A DNA stretch of 64,000 nt from Hyparrhenia diplandra (lineage: Eukaryota; Streptophyta; Magnoliopsida; Poales; Poaceae). The stretch spans positions 558,001 through 622,000 of the forward strand of contig JADLZK010007665.1 in NCBI GenBank assembly GCA_015847255.1. The letters run 5' to 3'. A model generated the notes under the pieces. That model was not told where the DNA came from and did no database searches. It saw only the letters and a list, made by a program, of their open reading frames with translations. Positions 45,075 to 58,110 of this stretch are shown in pieces (within the stretch, counting starts at the first letter, position 1; every line of letters begins with the position of its first letter). A program made the translations under genes and the position numbers.

Positions 45075-45603
45075 AGGGTAGTCTTAATTCTCTCTGAGCC
45101 TAGAGCACCCGTGTGTTGTATCTAAAAAAACAAAAATAGTTATTTATTTCTCTTTTTCAAAATGAAGCCAAATCCATTTCAAAAACCTTACGCTTCAATA
45201 GGGGAGTTCACAAGAGCCACAATCTTTTTGAAAACCAAAATTTTTATTTGGCTATGAACTCACCTAATTAATTTTTTAAAAAAAATTGGTTCGGGCACTC
45301 CATCTCTGGTGACCATTTTGAAAATCTATGTTGCCACCTACGAGATTTTGAGGAATTACGATCATGCCTCGGCATTCCTAGCATGATCCAAGAAATTCAC
45401 TTGTGGAATTTGTCTTTGCTCTCCCTCATAGGGAAAGTAAAACAATAGTACACTATTGTCATAGGAAATTTGAATGGGGACTGAGAAGAACTTCGGAGAC
45501 AATTTTTGTCTAGCATTCTTCCCCATCAATGCCTACCAAGAACAATCCTCAATCTCAATTAGGATGAGAAGGAGTCCATAGGTGCAGCCTAGGCGGATTT
45601 ATA

Positions 45604-45957
45604 ATGTTTTTACATATTGGCCTAGACTTGTCATTACCCGATAGTGTGCCTTTGCATATGTTTTTTTTGGGTCTTGACATAGATGCTGCCCTATGCCTTG
45701 ACATGACCGTTGGAGGGTTGTTTGCACGTAAACCTACAACGGAACATAGGAAAACCCTTGAAGACATCCTAGAGAAGCTTGCTTCTCCCATTGTAGAACA
45801 TTTTCCCCTCCATATTAAGGGCATGTCAAGCATTGAGGAGCCCTCATCGGTCGAGCCATTCAGATTACCGCCGTTAGAACCGACTGTTGAGCCCTCTCCC
45901 GAACCACGAACACCGATGGGCCGGAATGCTTCGTCCTTCGAGGAGTTTTGCGATTGA
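45604..45957 (+). pseudogene. Gag remnant of the Athila/Tat-like element
   Basis: An open stretch of 117 codons includes VPLHMFFLGLDIDAALCLDM then TVGGLFARKPTTEHRK and LEDILEKL. It resembles the C-terminal part of gypsy gag proteins (the pattern LxLxGLxxESALxLDxxxGGxF). A proline-rich tail ends at a stop before any zinc knuckle. Flanking frames are closed. Confidence 0.5.
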
Positions 45958-46957
45958 ATTCAAGGATGATGGCGAACCTCGTAAACCGAGGTGCACTTAG
46001 ACTTCCATATCTCTCTCATCCTTGACTTCAATCTTCTCATAAGTTACCCTCTAAAAACAATTACGAAAGACCTATTGAGGGGAGCCATGATGAGAAGATG
46101 GGAAAGAATGTTTCCGCCTCTTACACCTAGACATCCCAAAGGCGAATCATCTTCCCAACCAAAACCCGTTCGAGGAGGCGAAGTTTATAACTCTATTCGT
46201 TTTACCTAAGTTGCTTACGCATCTTAGTAAAACGAAGCACTATCGCCCTCTCACGAACACAAGTCATGTCCCTCTGGCCAACAAAACATTATTCTTGACA
46301 ATGGTCAAGATTCGAATGTTCATCCTTCACGACAAATCTTTTTGAGGGAAAACTCTCATGTGCCATGGACATGCACGGCGACAACCCTTGAGACCAAGCA
46401 GAAATTTGTTTTTGAGCATAACAAGTTGTCACTTGAGACTTCTTACATGCTCACCTTTGGGTCTTCTTGAGTTTGTCTTGCTTCTAGCCGAGTGCTTCGA
46501 CGAAGATCACAACCATTTCTTGGTTCCCTTTGAGAATGGTTGCAAACCTCATAGTAGCATGATGACGCTAACCTTGCAGCTTGAGCGTAATGCTAAATTC
46601 TTAGTGGTGAAACTAGGAACTTCACTACCATCAAGCTGCAGGATGTTTTCCCACGGTCAAGCTTACGACAATAAAGAAAGCACTGCCGGGAGATACCACT
46701 GGACTATCAAAAAAGCGTAAAAAGTCTTTCTCTCTTCTTATCAATAAAAGCAAGAACATGTTATCAAGATAGTATGCACCTTCGGGTATTCTTGTCGCTA
46801 ACCATTTTTGGTGGAGATCGATTGAGAAGAACAAAGAGGCATGCGACGCTCGAGAACATGAGGGCTACATCATAAAAAAAACTACGATGTCCATGGGTGA
46901 TGGAACATGCTCAAGAGGAGACCGGACCTTGCACACTTGACTTTCTCACAAAAGTCT

Positions 46958-48790
46958 AAGTGTGGGGGAAGATGGTGACAATCCTAAGTTCCACCCACCA
47001 AGGGACCATACAAAAAAAAATAAGGGTGAATAAAGATGATGTCAGCCACCTTGCTAAAAAAAAGGGAAGAAAAAAAGTAGAAGAGAGAAAGTGAAAAAAA
47101 GTGAGATAGAAAAAAAAAAAAAAAAAAATGATGTCGAAAAAAAAGAAGAGTGTTGTTGAAAAAAAAAAGAGTGTTATTTAAAAATCCATAGAAAAAAAAA
47201 TATATATATGTATAAAAATAATAAGAGAGAGAGGGAGCGAGGTTGGCCCGCATGGTCAAGATACATATCAAAATCTTTGCTCGACTCCACCCATCATTGC
47301 TTCAACAAGCAAGAAGGGTTTGTCTCTCATCCTTTTCTTTGCTACCATCAAGGCCCATGGCCCGCACACATGTCATGTATGTGTTGCCTAGCCTTGAGAT
47401 GCACCAGGCGGGGGCCATCATGCAAACCGCGGCGACAACTTCGATGCTCCATCTACTTATCTTTGTCGGTACTTATACTCGGGTATGCAAAGGTAACGTT
47501 CACCAACCCTCATACTCATAATTGCGTCTCCATAAGGCTATTTAAATTCCTTGCTTCCATTGTTATGACACGTGCTTTGAGTTTGGGTGTGTTTACATAT
47601 GCATATGTAAATGCATTCATAGGTCTTTTAAATTGAGCATGGTGTTTAGGTTAAAAAGATCTCCTTTAATCAAAATTCGACATGGTGTTGGATCTTGGTT
47701 AATGAACCTAGAGTTTTGTTGTCATGATCTTTGGGAGTATCTTATGTTGGAGGTAAATCAAGGCTATGTTATCCATTGCTTCTTTATGTTAGCCTTGCTG
47801 GAGTGATGATGAGGTGAACAAATAAAATGTAATAATAATAAAATAAATAATCGCAATAAAGGCTCCATGGTGTTCATGCCGATAGAGCCAGGTGTTTTTT
47901 CTTCTTTTGTTTTGTTTTTGTTTTAAATAAAACCAGGTACAAGACCAAGTGTGGGGAGATCTCTCAAACACAATGAACAAACTTATGAGATCTCCCCAAC
48001 ACAATGCACGATCATCGAGCAATTCACGGTGGAGAAGGACGAGACGAGCGAATACCATGAACTTCTTCCTCTTCAAACGATGGTTTGTGCAACTCTCACT
48101 CTCACGTCTCACAATAATAAAAAAAGGGGAGAGAAAAGGAGAAGAAAAAAATATGAAGGAAGAGGAGATAAACCTTTCAACCCCAAGTTCCTTGTCCTGT
48201 TTTTGTGATGACATCAAAAGACAAGCTTTGGGGGAGCCTCCAACCACACAACCAATCACAACTCAAATCATTGCGCACACAAGCTAGCACAACCATGAAA
48301 GGTAAGTAAAGAGCTAGCTTGGGGAGGACTCCAAGAAAGGTAATGTGCATCTCACATTTTGAACATATTCCCTATCTTATAAAATGATGAGTTATGCTAA
48401 AAAAAAAAAATTCATTCCTATACATATGAGCTATGAAAATGTTTAGATTTATTCCCTTATTGAAATGATGAATAGTTGCTCTGTCTTATGATTTGCCTGT
48501 GCCTAGTTTATAATTCGAATTTCTCTAAAGTTTGGGTTTAGTGGCTAGGTCTAAAAACTCGTCTTGAAAAAACCTGATTCATGTGGGTTGCATAAGCTCT
48601 ATCTAGTCTAAGTTGTTGCCAAGTATGATATGGTACAAATAGATTTGCTATGATTTCGTCCAAAAGAGAAACTTGACATCCGGGAATCTAATTTGGAAAG
48701 AGAAAAGATATGGGCTATGTTAAAAAAAAAAGAAAGAAAAGAGATGAAAAAATGGACATGTGTCCGAGGGGAGAGAAGAGCCCACATCTC

Positions 48791-48821
<31 letters not shown>

Positions 48822-49230
48822 GAGAGGAAATAAAAGACAAAAGTCTAGGGCGAGTAGAGCCCACCTCTCCAAATAATAATAATAATAATAAAGCCCATAC
48901 TTTCTCGAAGAAAAAAAAAACAAATATAATCTAAATAAATAAATCCCGAGATAAAGAGTTGATCGAAAAGGATGAATGATAAGTATTTACATTTATAACC
49001 ATTCTATTTGGCAACCGCCTAAGACTTTGAGAAAAGTTAAAAAGCCCCGCTACGATGAAAGGTAATAAAGGGCGGGAAAAAGATGTGCCATTTTCTTCAA
49101 ACTCTAGTAGAAAATCTTATTATAACCCCGGCACTTGTGAAACGTGAATCGGCATAGTAGCAACTCCCGATCAACAACCAAGTACTTATCTTTTTGCTCG
49201 AGGGCCAAGAAAGGGTAAGCTTGGGGAGTT
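46958..49230 (+). repeat. Repeated polypurine-tract-like motifs and A-rich runs
   Basis: AAGTGTGGGGGAAG (46958-46971), AAGTGTGGGGAG (47947-47958), AGCTTTGGGGGAG (48224-48236), AGCTTGGGGAGG (48316-48327) and finally AAGCTTGGGGAGTT (49217-49230) touching the 3' LTR. Between them lie long A/AG runs at 46990-47240, 48117-48170, 48720-48840 and an AAT repeat near 48870. No convincing gene is present. Confidence 0.75.
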
Positions 49231-49594
49231 TGTTGACGGTCACCAACGACATATTTTTCCGTCAACTTACTACCACAAAGGGAGTGAAACTATACCTTAT
49301 CATACTCATATACATTTACAACTAATATATTTCCACTTGTAGTGTCCGAATTTTTATTATGCAGATTTATACAAGAAACAAGTGGAAAATGCACCAAAAG
49401 GCGCCTTCCCGAAAGCGCATTCCCCGAAGAACATCAAGCCCAAGGGAGAAACGGACAAAACACGCAAAACCGGGCCGAGCACACACCGCCATACAACGTT
49501 TCAGGCCCAAAGACACCAGCCCGCCAAAGCCCGGCCGAGAACGGGGCCCGGCAGGCGCGCGCACACCACACGGTGCGGCCGCACCTCGCCAGGC
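49231..49594 (+). repeat. Truncated 3' LTR of the Athila/Tat-like element
   Basis: It starts TGTTGACGGTCACC directly after the polypurine tract and follows the 5' LTR to about position 360, where it stops in GC-rich sequence (CACCTCGCCAGG) and LINE coding sequence takes over. About 1.05 kb of LTR is missing. Confidence 0.8.
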
Positions 49595-49599
49595 ACCAC

Positions 49600-52224
49600 A
49601 AGCAAAGATATAAAAAGAAGTGCATTCTTTGGGGACGTAAATACCAAGTTCTTCCAAGCAATCCATCATTAAAAGAGCCGGAAAGAACACCATCACTCAC
49701 TTTTCTCACCCCTGATGGCACCTATGCTACTACCCAGGACCAACTTGCCAAGGCTGCCAATGACTACTTTATGCACATTTTTAGTTTCCAGGTTGAAAAC
49801 GGGAATGAAGACCTCACTTGGAATATTGAAGTTGATGATAATCAAATCTTTGGAGGAAGACTACTTCACTTATTCAGTTCCAGATAAGAATGAAATCCAT
49901 GCTATTATTAACAACATGAGGAGCAATGCGGCCCCAGGCCCCGATGGACTTAATGCAAGTTTCTACAAATCTTCATGGGAATGGACAGGTAAAGATATTT
50001 GTGACTTAGTTACTTCTTTCTATTAGTCGGGCACCCTAGCTCGATTTAAATAAGACTCACATAACTCTTATTCCTAAAGTTAAAGCTCGAACACTCCTAA
50101 GGATTATAGACCCATCGGTTTTGTGCAATGTTGCTTATAAGATCCTTTGCTAAATCTTTGGCTAATAGAATTAAAGCTCACTTGCCTCATATCATTCACC
50201 CCTCTCAATCTGCTTTCATTCAAGGTAGGCATATTGCATCTAATATTATCATTGCTCGGGGAGATTATACATAGTTTCAATCTTAAAAGATGGAGACAAA
50301 AAGCTTTTTTCCTCAAAGTGGACCTTGCTAAAGCTTTTGATAGAATTGAATGGAATTTTATTGTTCTTTGCTCTTAAAAGACAAGGGTTCAAAGAAAATT
50401 TTATTGCTCTTATTTACACTTGTATTTCCACTACAACTATGTCTATTCTCATAAATGGTGAACCCACGCCCACTTTTCATCCTCAACGTGGTGTAAGGCA
50501 AGGTTGTCCCCTATCTCCTATCTTTTTATCATTCTTTGTAAATGAATTGTCCATATGTCTCAAGCAGCAGTTCTCTTTTAATAATGAAATCAAGGGAATT
50601 ACTCTTGGCAGGGCTGCCCGAATATTCACTCTATGTTATTTTCTTTGATGATCTCATTATATGTGGGCAAGCTAACAAAATTGAAGCGACCAAAATCAAT
50701 TCCATTCTCCGTCTTTTTGTGCAATTTCAGGTCAAACACCAAACTTGTCGAAATCTTCTATTCTCTTCAGCAGGAATGTTGATGAGCAAAGTAAGTTAGA
50801 GGTAAAAAGTGTTTTCCCGATTGCTGATCTCACTCCTAACTCCACTTACCTTGGTCACCCCTTGATTTTTAATCACAAATGGCGTAAATAAGGCTTATAG
50901 TTTCATTATCAATAAGTTTAAAGCAAAGCTAACCAATCTTAAAGCTAGAAAACTCAATCATCTTTGGAAGATTGGTTTATATTAACTCTATTCTATCTTC
51001 TATTCCCATTTATTACATGACCACCGTTTTATTCTCCAATGATTTTTATTTCGAAAATAACGTCAATCATCGAGGAGATTCGGTGGTCGAGGAGTGCAAG
51101 AAGAAAGTTGCACAACTTCTTTTCATTTCAGTCTGGAAAGACATCCATCGTCCCAAAAAAGAAGGTGGCCTAGGAATAAGGGACCTACAAACCGTCAACG
51201 AAGCCTTCTACTCAATGCAGCTTGGAAGATTGCATCGAGGTAAAAATGCTTTCCTAGCGAATATCCTTAAGTCAAAATACTACCCCAACTCCGGCTTACG
51301 GGACGGCCGGGAATAACCCCATCAAATCAGCCTTACGGTCCTCCATCCCGTCAATTAAAGAGACTCTTATAAATAATTGCATCATTCAGATCCACAAAGG
51401 GGATTCTAGCATCACAGTCCTCTCCATGGTGCGACATCCGGAAAGAAATTCATGATCACCTCAATTTGCCCATCTTTGTTAATAAACTTCCCTCTACAGT
51501 TTTCGATCTCCGGGTCACAAACACCAACATTTGGAACCGTAATTTAATTAATGATATCTTTGACTCAGTTGCCACTAAAACAATCTTAAACACTACCATC
51601 ATCCCCTTTGATAAGAAAGATGTTCTCGGATGGGTTCCTTCAAACAAAGGTGATTGCACCACTAAAGAAGCTTTTAGATACCTTAACAATCGGGCGAGGT
51701 TCAGCTACCACAACGGGGGTCCATGGAGTTTAACTCCTCAAGCTCTTCAAGTCCTCCAAAGAATTTGGAAACACAGGTACATTTCTCCTAACGTCAAGAC
51801 TTTTTGCTTGGAGGCTGATTAGAAGGGCCCTTACTACGGGTGAAAGAGAGGGTGCATTTGTCCAACAAAATTGAGAAGACGTGCTCTTATTGTGGCCAAA
51901 ATGAAAACGACTCCCACCTATTTTTTTTCATTGCGGTTTCCCAAGGGCGGTTTGGTTTTCGCCTAACCCTCCTCTTAGATCTACACTTCTCCCCTTTGAA
52001 CGGGGATGGTGTCTAGGGAGCTTTGACATCAATCATAACAACAACCACGATCGAAGATAACTTGAACATAATAATGACGACACTTTTGGTTTATCCGGAA
52101 GGCAAGGAATGATCTCAGATTTAATAAAAAACATTAGAGTGTTTTTTTGCAGGTCCATCATCTTTGTCGAGGCACACATAAAAATAACTACATCATCCAA
52201 AGCATTGTTGGAGTTGGGCAATGA
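49600..52224 (+). pseudogene. L1-type LINE ORF2, 5'-truncated and frameshifted
   Basis: Translated pieces in order: GDVNTKFFQAIHH, NNMRSNAAPGPDGLNASFYK, SQSAFIQGRHIASN, VDLAKAFDRIEWNFI, GVRQGCPLSPIFLSFFVNEL, the catalytic box FFDDLIICGQAN, GGLGIRDLQTVNEAF, and a C-terminal zf-RVT block (WKHRYISPNVKTFC, CSYCGQNENDSHLFFHC), ending FNKKH to IIQSIVGVGQ and a stop near 52224. This is reverse transcriptase plus zf-RVT of a plant L1-like LINE. The endonuclease is absent, lost at the junction with the truncated LTR. Many frame changes make it inactive. Confidence 0.85.
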
Positions 52225-52239
52225 CTAAAATCTTGTCAT

Positions 52240-55200
52240 ATCCAATTTATAGAACAAATTGAACAATAGATTATATGTGCACCCTAGGATCAATCGCACA
52301 CATATAATGACAAAATCGAAGGAAACAGTATCATCAAGTTCCTTTATTACATCACGAACTGTATCTCAAAACATAAATGACATAAAGAGTCTTAACAATA
52401 ATATAAAAACTAGCTAAGCTTCGGGCGCCTTCTTCTTCTCCACAGGGGAAGATCGACCGGTTGACTCTCAAGCCTAGTAGTCATCTTCATAGGACTGGTA
52501 GCCATGGTCATCGCACCCGTTCAGGGTTTACCCAAAAAATGATATATATAAAGCAAGAGTGAGTACACAACGTACTCAACAAGTATAACATGGGTGTATA
52601 TGAGGCTCAAAAGGCGACACGGTTATCTTTGCGGTAAGCTTTTAGTAAGTCAAAGTTTTATTCATTCTAATCATGCTAAGTTCTGCTTAAGCTCCAATTA
52701 ATTCCCCAACAAGTAAGTAAGATCATCATATTCAATTATCACCATTAGTCACCATTAATTCACCATTATCATGTTACTTATTCCGTCAAGTTTTCCGGGC
52801 GCTCATAACCGTGAGCACGGTACATTATAATTTGATTTTACTCTGCAAGCAGAGGTGTACACTTTCACCGTGAGTTATGACTTTCAAATGTAAAGGCTCA
52901 TGACTTCCATTACACCGAAAATCATACATAGCCTTTCGAAAGATTATCTAACAAGTTGAGAGCCGCTATAGGTTTCAGAAGCCGACAAATATAGAGCCAA
53001 CCTTCCCGATGGCACAATGACACGCAGCCTATACACAAGGGGACAGGAACCGCACTATACCCAACCAACAACCCCCCTTTTGCGCCACAAGGGTAACCCC
53101 CAACAAATTAGACACGAGCTTTCTAATCAATTACGGTCGAGCCATATAACACTCCCGGTTATGCGGTTTTTCCCGGCTTTTGCCAACGGATCGAGTCCTT
53201 ATGGAGGGCCAAGAGCATCCGAAGAGCTCCTCGCCCGTTGTTTCATTATCATATTCATCATCATTAACATATCATAAATAAGATCATCATCATTGGGTTC
53301 ATTTATCTTTAAGGTGAGCGCTAGCAACTACCCAATGCATATATCCCAAGGTGACAAGGAACAGATAACAAAACTAGGACAATCCTTAAGGCAAATTAAT
53401 TAAACTCATGCACATGAAATAATGGTTCATGGTGAATAGGTCAACAAGGTAAAACCCAAGTTATACTTGGTGGTTGCTGGTCTTCTGGTCCTCGAAATAC
53501 TCCCTGGTCACCGGCAGTGCGATCACCAAAGAACCGATCACCCTCTACTCAACATCACGCAACAACACGCAATCAGGAATCATTCATGCAAAGCAAACAA
53601 GCCTATCATTAGAACATTACACCAACAGTACAGAAATAAATTAAAAATTTTCATAAATCAATCTACGATTTACTACGATCACATAGATATAAAGATCACG
53701 CAAATCGGAGCTATATCGATCGAGTTATGAATAAAACAACACTAATTAACGCATGGTAATTAATTAAATTTAACTACGAAAATTAACAGTGGCAAACTGA
53801 ACTAACAGTGGCATAAACATGTAGAGAATTTAATTACGATCCTAACGCAACTTGAACGGATCGATTTGGACTTAAAACGTGAAAGTTATAAGTTTAAAGA
53901 AGATAATGGCAATTCTGTAAATATCTGAAAACGTATTCTGGAATGAACAGATGGAAATACGCTTTCCAGAAAGGAAAACGTGCGCCCTGGAATGCGCAAA
54001 GGACGGCGCTGCGATACATTAAAAATTCCAGGGTCTTTTTGTGCAAGATGTACACCCGAAGGGGTACTGATTACTCTGGGCCGTCGGATCTCGAGTGAAC
54101 GGCTCAGATTAGATCAGTGGAGGGAGGAAATCACACCGGCCGGCTACAGTGCCGTCCCGGCGGCGGCGCGGCCGCGATCCACGGCGGCGTGGGTCGCCGG
54201 AGTCGCAAACCCGCGATACGGACCGCGTTTCAGCGATCTGGCTGTGCTTAGGTGACGATGGCGCGAGTGCGACCTTGTCAGGTGTGACCGTGCGGCCGGA
54301 ACGCGCGACGGCGCGGGGGCTCGGCCATGGCCGACAGCAACAAAGTCGCCGGCGCTGACGGACTCGGCCCTAGCGGTCCCAATCCGATGAACTGACGGCA
54401 GGGAAACGGAGAGGAGGCAAGGGGGGGGTCTCACCGGCGCGTTGAATCGGGCGGAGAGGATCGGACAACGACGGACGGCGAAAGATGGCGGGCGGCGGCG
54501 TCCCTGCAAACCCGACGGCGGAGATGAGCAAGCTGTGGGCAAAATCAAGAGATAAAGGGAACTACCGGCTTCAAAATCGTGCTGCGGACCTCGACGGTGC
54601 TCCTGAAGGCGACGAGCGGCGGCGAGGGTGGTTTCCCGAGCTCGGCAGCGAGGCGGCAATGGCGGCGGAGCTCTCGGGCGATGGTGGCGCGGGCGCAGGT
54701 GGGGAAACATGGGGGCGGTGCCCGGCTTTTTATAGGGCGGCTGCCCGGCACAAAGAAGGAAGGGAGGGGCGCCGGGAAAGGAAGGCGCCGGCCTTCACGG
54801 GATTCGGCACGGCGGAGCGACGCTCGTCCGACTCGGTGCCAAAGGAAAGGAAGGGGATGACCCTGTTCGGGGCCGCACCTGTCATCCAGTGCGGCCAAAG
54901 GGGTGAGAAGGAGCAGCGTGGCTGCTGCTTAGGCAACGTGGGCCGGCCCAGGGGGAATTTCGGCCGCGGGCTCGATCCAGCAAGGAGATCAAGGGAGGGA
55001 AAGGAGTAGGCCGGCTGGGCCTTTGGGCTGGATTGGAGGAGGGAGTGAAGGAGGGGAACAACTCATTTTCTTTTTATTTGAATCCTTTTCAAAATGCATT
55101 TCCAAATGAATTTGAATTCTATTTCAATTCAAACCAAAACCACTCATCCAAAATTAAATATGCAGCAGCATGAGTGCATCACATGTGTCTATCCTTATGG

Positions 55201-55314
55201 TTTATTTTATTTTCACCAAAAATTATTATTTCCCTATATTCACATGAGCACAAAAATGCATGAATAAATCCATTTATTCTAATTTAAAAATTCATGCAAA
55301 ATTTGGGTGTTACA
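52240..55314 (-). repeat. LTR of another Tekay-like element (minus orientation)
   Basis: The right edge is firm: GGGTGTTACA at 55305-55314 is followed by ATTACCCCC, i.e. a polypurine tract on the minus strand next to TGTAACACCC. A GC-rich block at 54130-55000, a minus-strand TATA box, a hairpin GAGTAC-ACAAC-GTACTC near 52567 and an AATAAA on the minus strand near 52345 give the same layout as the array LTRs, but the sequence is different. The left edge near 52240 is uncertain. No internal region follows beyond about 20 bp, so it is a truncated or solo LTR. Confidence 0.65.
54727..54734 (-). promoter_or_regulatory. TATA box in the minus-oriented LTR
   Basis: The minus strand reads CCCTATAAAAAGCC within GC-rich sequence, 580 bp from the LTR start. 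This is close to the 555 bp at which the array LTRs show their TATA-like site. Confidence 0.55.
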
Positions 55315-55330
55315 ATTACCCCCTGTCTGT
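55315..55330 (-). other. Polypurine tract next to the LTR
   Basis: The minus strand reads GACAGGGGGTAAT immediately before TGTAACACCC, so a short piece of internal region survives here. Confidence 0.55.
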
Positions 55331-56289
55331 TTTGAGTGAATCCCACATCACCCAGGTCCGAGTCGACGCTCCCGACCTCTCGCTCTTCCTCTGTCAAAAA
55401 AAAAAAAAAAAAACCGTGACGCCGCCGCCCGTCGGGACCGCCGCGGCCGCGGGGTGAAGCACGGATCCGCCTTCTCCTCCCCTCGAACTCCCTCCACCCT
55501 ACCTCCTCCCTACCGGCACACCATTGGAGGGGCTGTTCGGCGCCGGAAGGGGAATTTGAGCTCCATGGCGGGCGTAGGAAGGGGCGGGGCTGGATACGGC
55601 GGGCGAGCGGGAAGGGGACAAAGGCGGCTCCGGCGAGCGCGGAGGACGGGGACGGGGCGGCTCGAGAGCGCGGAGGAAGGGGGTGTGATGGCTGTGGTCG
55701 GCGCTCAGTTCATGTTTTATTTCTTGACTTGACATGCCCATCATCTCTTAATTAAAAAATCAAATGCATAGTTCATGTTTTATTTCATGAACTCAAGTAA
55801 TATGTGAAAGTTAAATATTTCTTATTGTAAATATTTTAGGATCATCATGGAATTGGGCGTCCAGGATGAAAAGTGGAGACCGTTAGACCCTGAAGTGGAG
55901 TCCACAAATTTCTAGTTATAGTCAAGGTTGTCTGAGCGGCTGTTAGCTCAGTGAAAGAGTTTACTGGTACTGGAGGTTTCTTAAGATTTGAAGTAAATGA
56001 AAAGGGCGTGCTAATGTCTTCTGAGCTCCAAAGGTTTAGCATTTAGGGTATTTTATTAGCTATGTTAGTTTGGTGAAAGAATGTAACATCCTTCTGTCAG
56101 ATGTGAAGTCAATAGAAGGGCACAATGCTCTGCCCCTCTTTGTTAATAGTGAAGTATATTAGGTGTGTTTGGGATGTGGTTCATAGTACCAGATTTATTG
56201 TAACAGTACCTTCTAGAGTATAGGGCCCACATACATGTATCATTGTCCCAAAGACCTCTGATAGAATGCATGTGTACCAAATGATCTAG
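55331..56289. other. Unassigned stretch
   Basis: It contains a run of 18 A (55396-55413), a GC-rich segment to 55700 with an open but featureless frame (MAGVGRGGAGYGGRAGRG), then ordinary AT-rich sequence. The A-run could be the tail of a small retroposed sequence. I recognise no gene. Confidence 0.3.
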
Positions 56290-57960
56290 GAAGCACTATT
56301 AATTCTCCGACAGGATCTCATCATTAACGAGTCATTGCCGCATTACAACACTTTATTCAAATAATTATACATCAGAGTAAAAGGCGGAAGGATTACATAA
56401 CATAATTTTACAAACCATTTGTTCCAAACTTAAGTATCTTATTACAAACCATAGTAGTGGGAGAGTAACAAACTACAAGTATAAAACATAAGACCCTGCC
56501 CAGGGGTCACCAAACTACTACTCCTCGGCATTGACCTGGAATACCGTCATACAGCCAAAGCACATCTGACCCTGACTCTCACCTGCAACAAGGGTCAAAG
56601 AACCCTGAGTACAGGAGTACTCAACAAGACTTAACCGACTCAAGAGGAGAAGACTCAGGAATGCAGGCCATAGGAATAAAGGTAAGGTTTTAGCTAGATC
56701 AAGGACTCATTTTGCATAAAGGCTTACTAATAGTAGATCCTTACTTTCAACATTTTATTCCAAGTTTAGTAAATCATATCCTCTAAGTGATCCTATACTA
56801 GAGCAATCACTTCTTAAACAAGTCACCTTCCTTCCATAAACTCCATAGTTCCATAGATTACTACGATGAAGGTGCGAGGATCAAGTCTCCTTTTATCTTG
56901 GAGCAAATGACGATTCGAACCGCTTGTAACCCAGCTGGGGATACCTCACCACATGACATATGTAGCACTTAAGCTTGCATATATCAACCATCTCTCAGTT
57001 CATCCAAAACGGGACCGCGTCGCCACCCGAGAATACAGTACACCTCCAACCTGGGACTTTAACCCACTGAGGGTATCTTGTACTCCCGCCATCTCCACTC
57101 CCAATGCGCGGTTGTACGTTCCCAATTTGGCACACCCTCGAGATCAGGCTTACCCAAAGTATATGGCCAGTATGCAAAGTTCATGATCCAAGGGCCAGCC
57201 AACGAACGGTCCTTAATCGACACAGACGGGACAAGCACGACCAGGATAAACCTGTCGGCTTAACCACCAAAGTCACAACCCGTGTCCCGTCCGGTCTCAA
57301 GTTAAATATAGCCTCTACTATGCATGATATAAGTTATCAAAGAACATTTAAAACATGTAAAATATTTTCAACAATCTAATCATTAAGCGCGGCATAGCAA
57401 CTAAGCATTTTTAAATAAAACTGGTTGACAAGGATGATATTTCAATAAGCAAGGTTGGTCATGCAGCAATTAGGTTATCACTCAACTCCTATTTACCTAA
57501 TGCAACATATAAATAACATAAGTGATATAAAGCTTTATAAAACAATAAGGAAGGGTTTAAATGCATCCAGGGCTTGCCTTCTGCGAAGAAACACTCGAGC
57601 TCGGGATCAGTTCCGCAGATATCAAAACCCACTTCTACTGAACACTGAACCTCCTCAGAAATTTCTTCAACCTTGAACCCTTCACTAACGTTGTCTACAC
57701 GAAGTAAAATGCATGCTTCAACATGATGCCATAATGATAAACATGATGCTTGGAAATGCATGAAAATAAATATTCACTTGAGTACAACTTTCCTTCACGA
57801 TAAAGTTGCAACCCAACAAAACCAACTTGTTGAACTACACTACAAGATATCATCACCATTGCCTAAAGAGTTCTCAAGGACCATTTGATTGTGGTATGAT
57901 CCTTTCTTACAAAACAATCTCAAATCATACATCAAACCTCAACACTTAACTTCTCTAATA
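56290..57960 (-). repeat. LTR-like fragment, minus orientation
   Basis: It has the landmarks of the other Tekay-type LTRs: TTTATTC on the plus strand near its left end, a hairpin GAGTAC-AGGA-GTACTC followed by CAAGACTTA near 56606-56630, and GGGCTTGCCTTCTGCGAAG near 57570, comparable to GGGGCTTGCCTTCAGAAG in the array LTR at 10166. No TGTTACA end is found to the right, so it is truncated. Confidence 0.45.
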
Positions 57961-58110
57961 AATAAAACATAACGCATATAATTAAAAACAGATAAACAAT
58001 CTCTAAAAGGCCCCAAACTTTTTCTATAGGTAGATTCTATCCAAAACAGCACCCAATAAAATTTTATGTTTATGTGCTGTGAACTTGTGATTCTTTTTGT
58101 TTGTGTATAG

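Larger units (their letters stand above)
43637..49594 (+). mobile_element. Athila/Tat-like Ty3/gypsy element, non-autonomous, 3' truncated
   Basis: A 5' LTR (43637-45049), primer site, 4.2-kb internal region and a partial 3' LTR (49231-49594) are in plus orientation. The internal region has only a gag remnant and no protease, reverse transcriptase or integrase. It is rich in poly(A)/purine tracts and repeated G-runs. The primer site type and LTR termini TGTTGAC/GTCAACA suggest the Athila/Tat group (inference). It would depend on enzymes from an autonomous relative. The 3' LTR is cut where LINE sequence starts. Confidence 0.75.
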
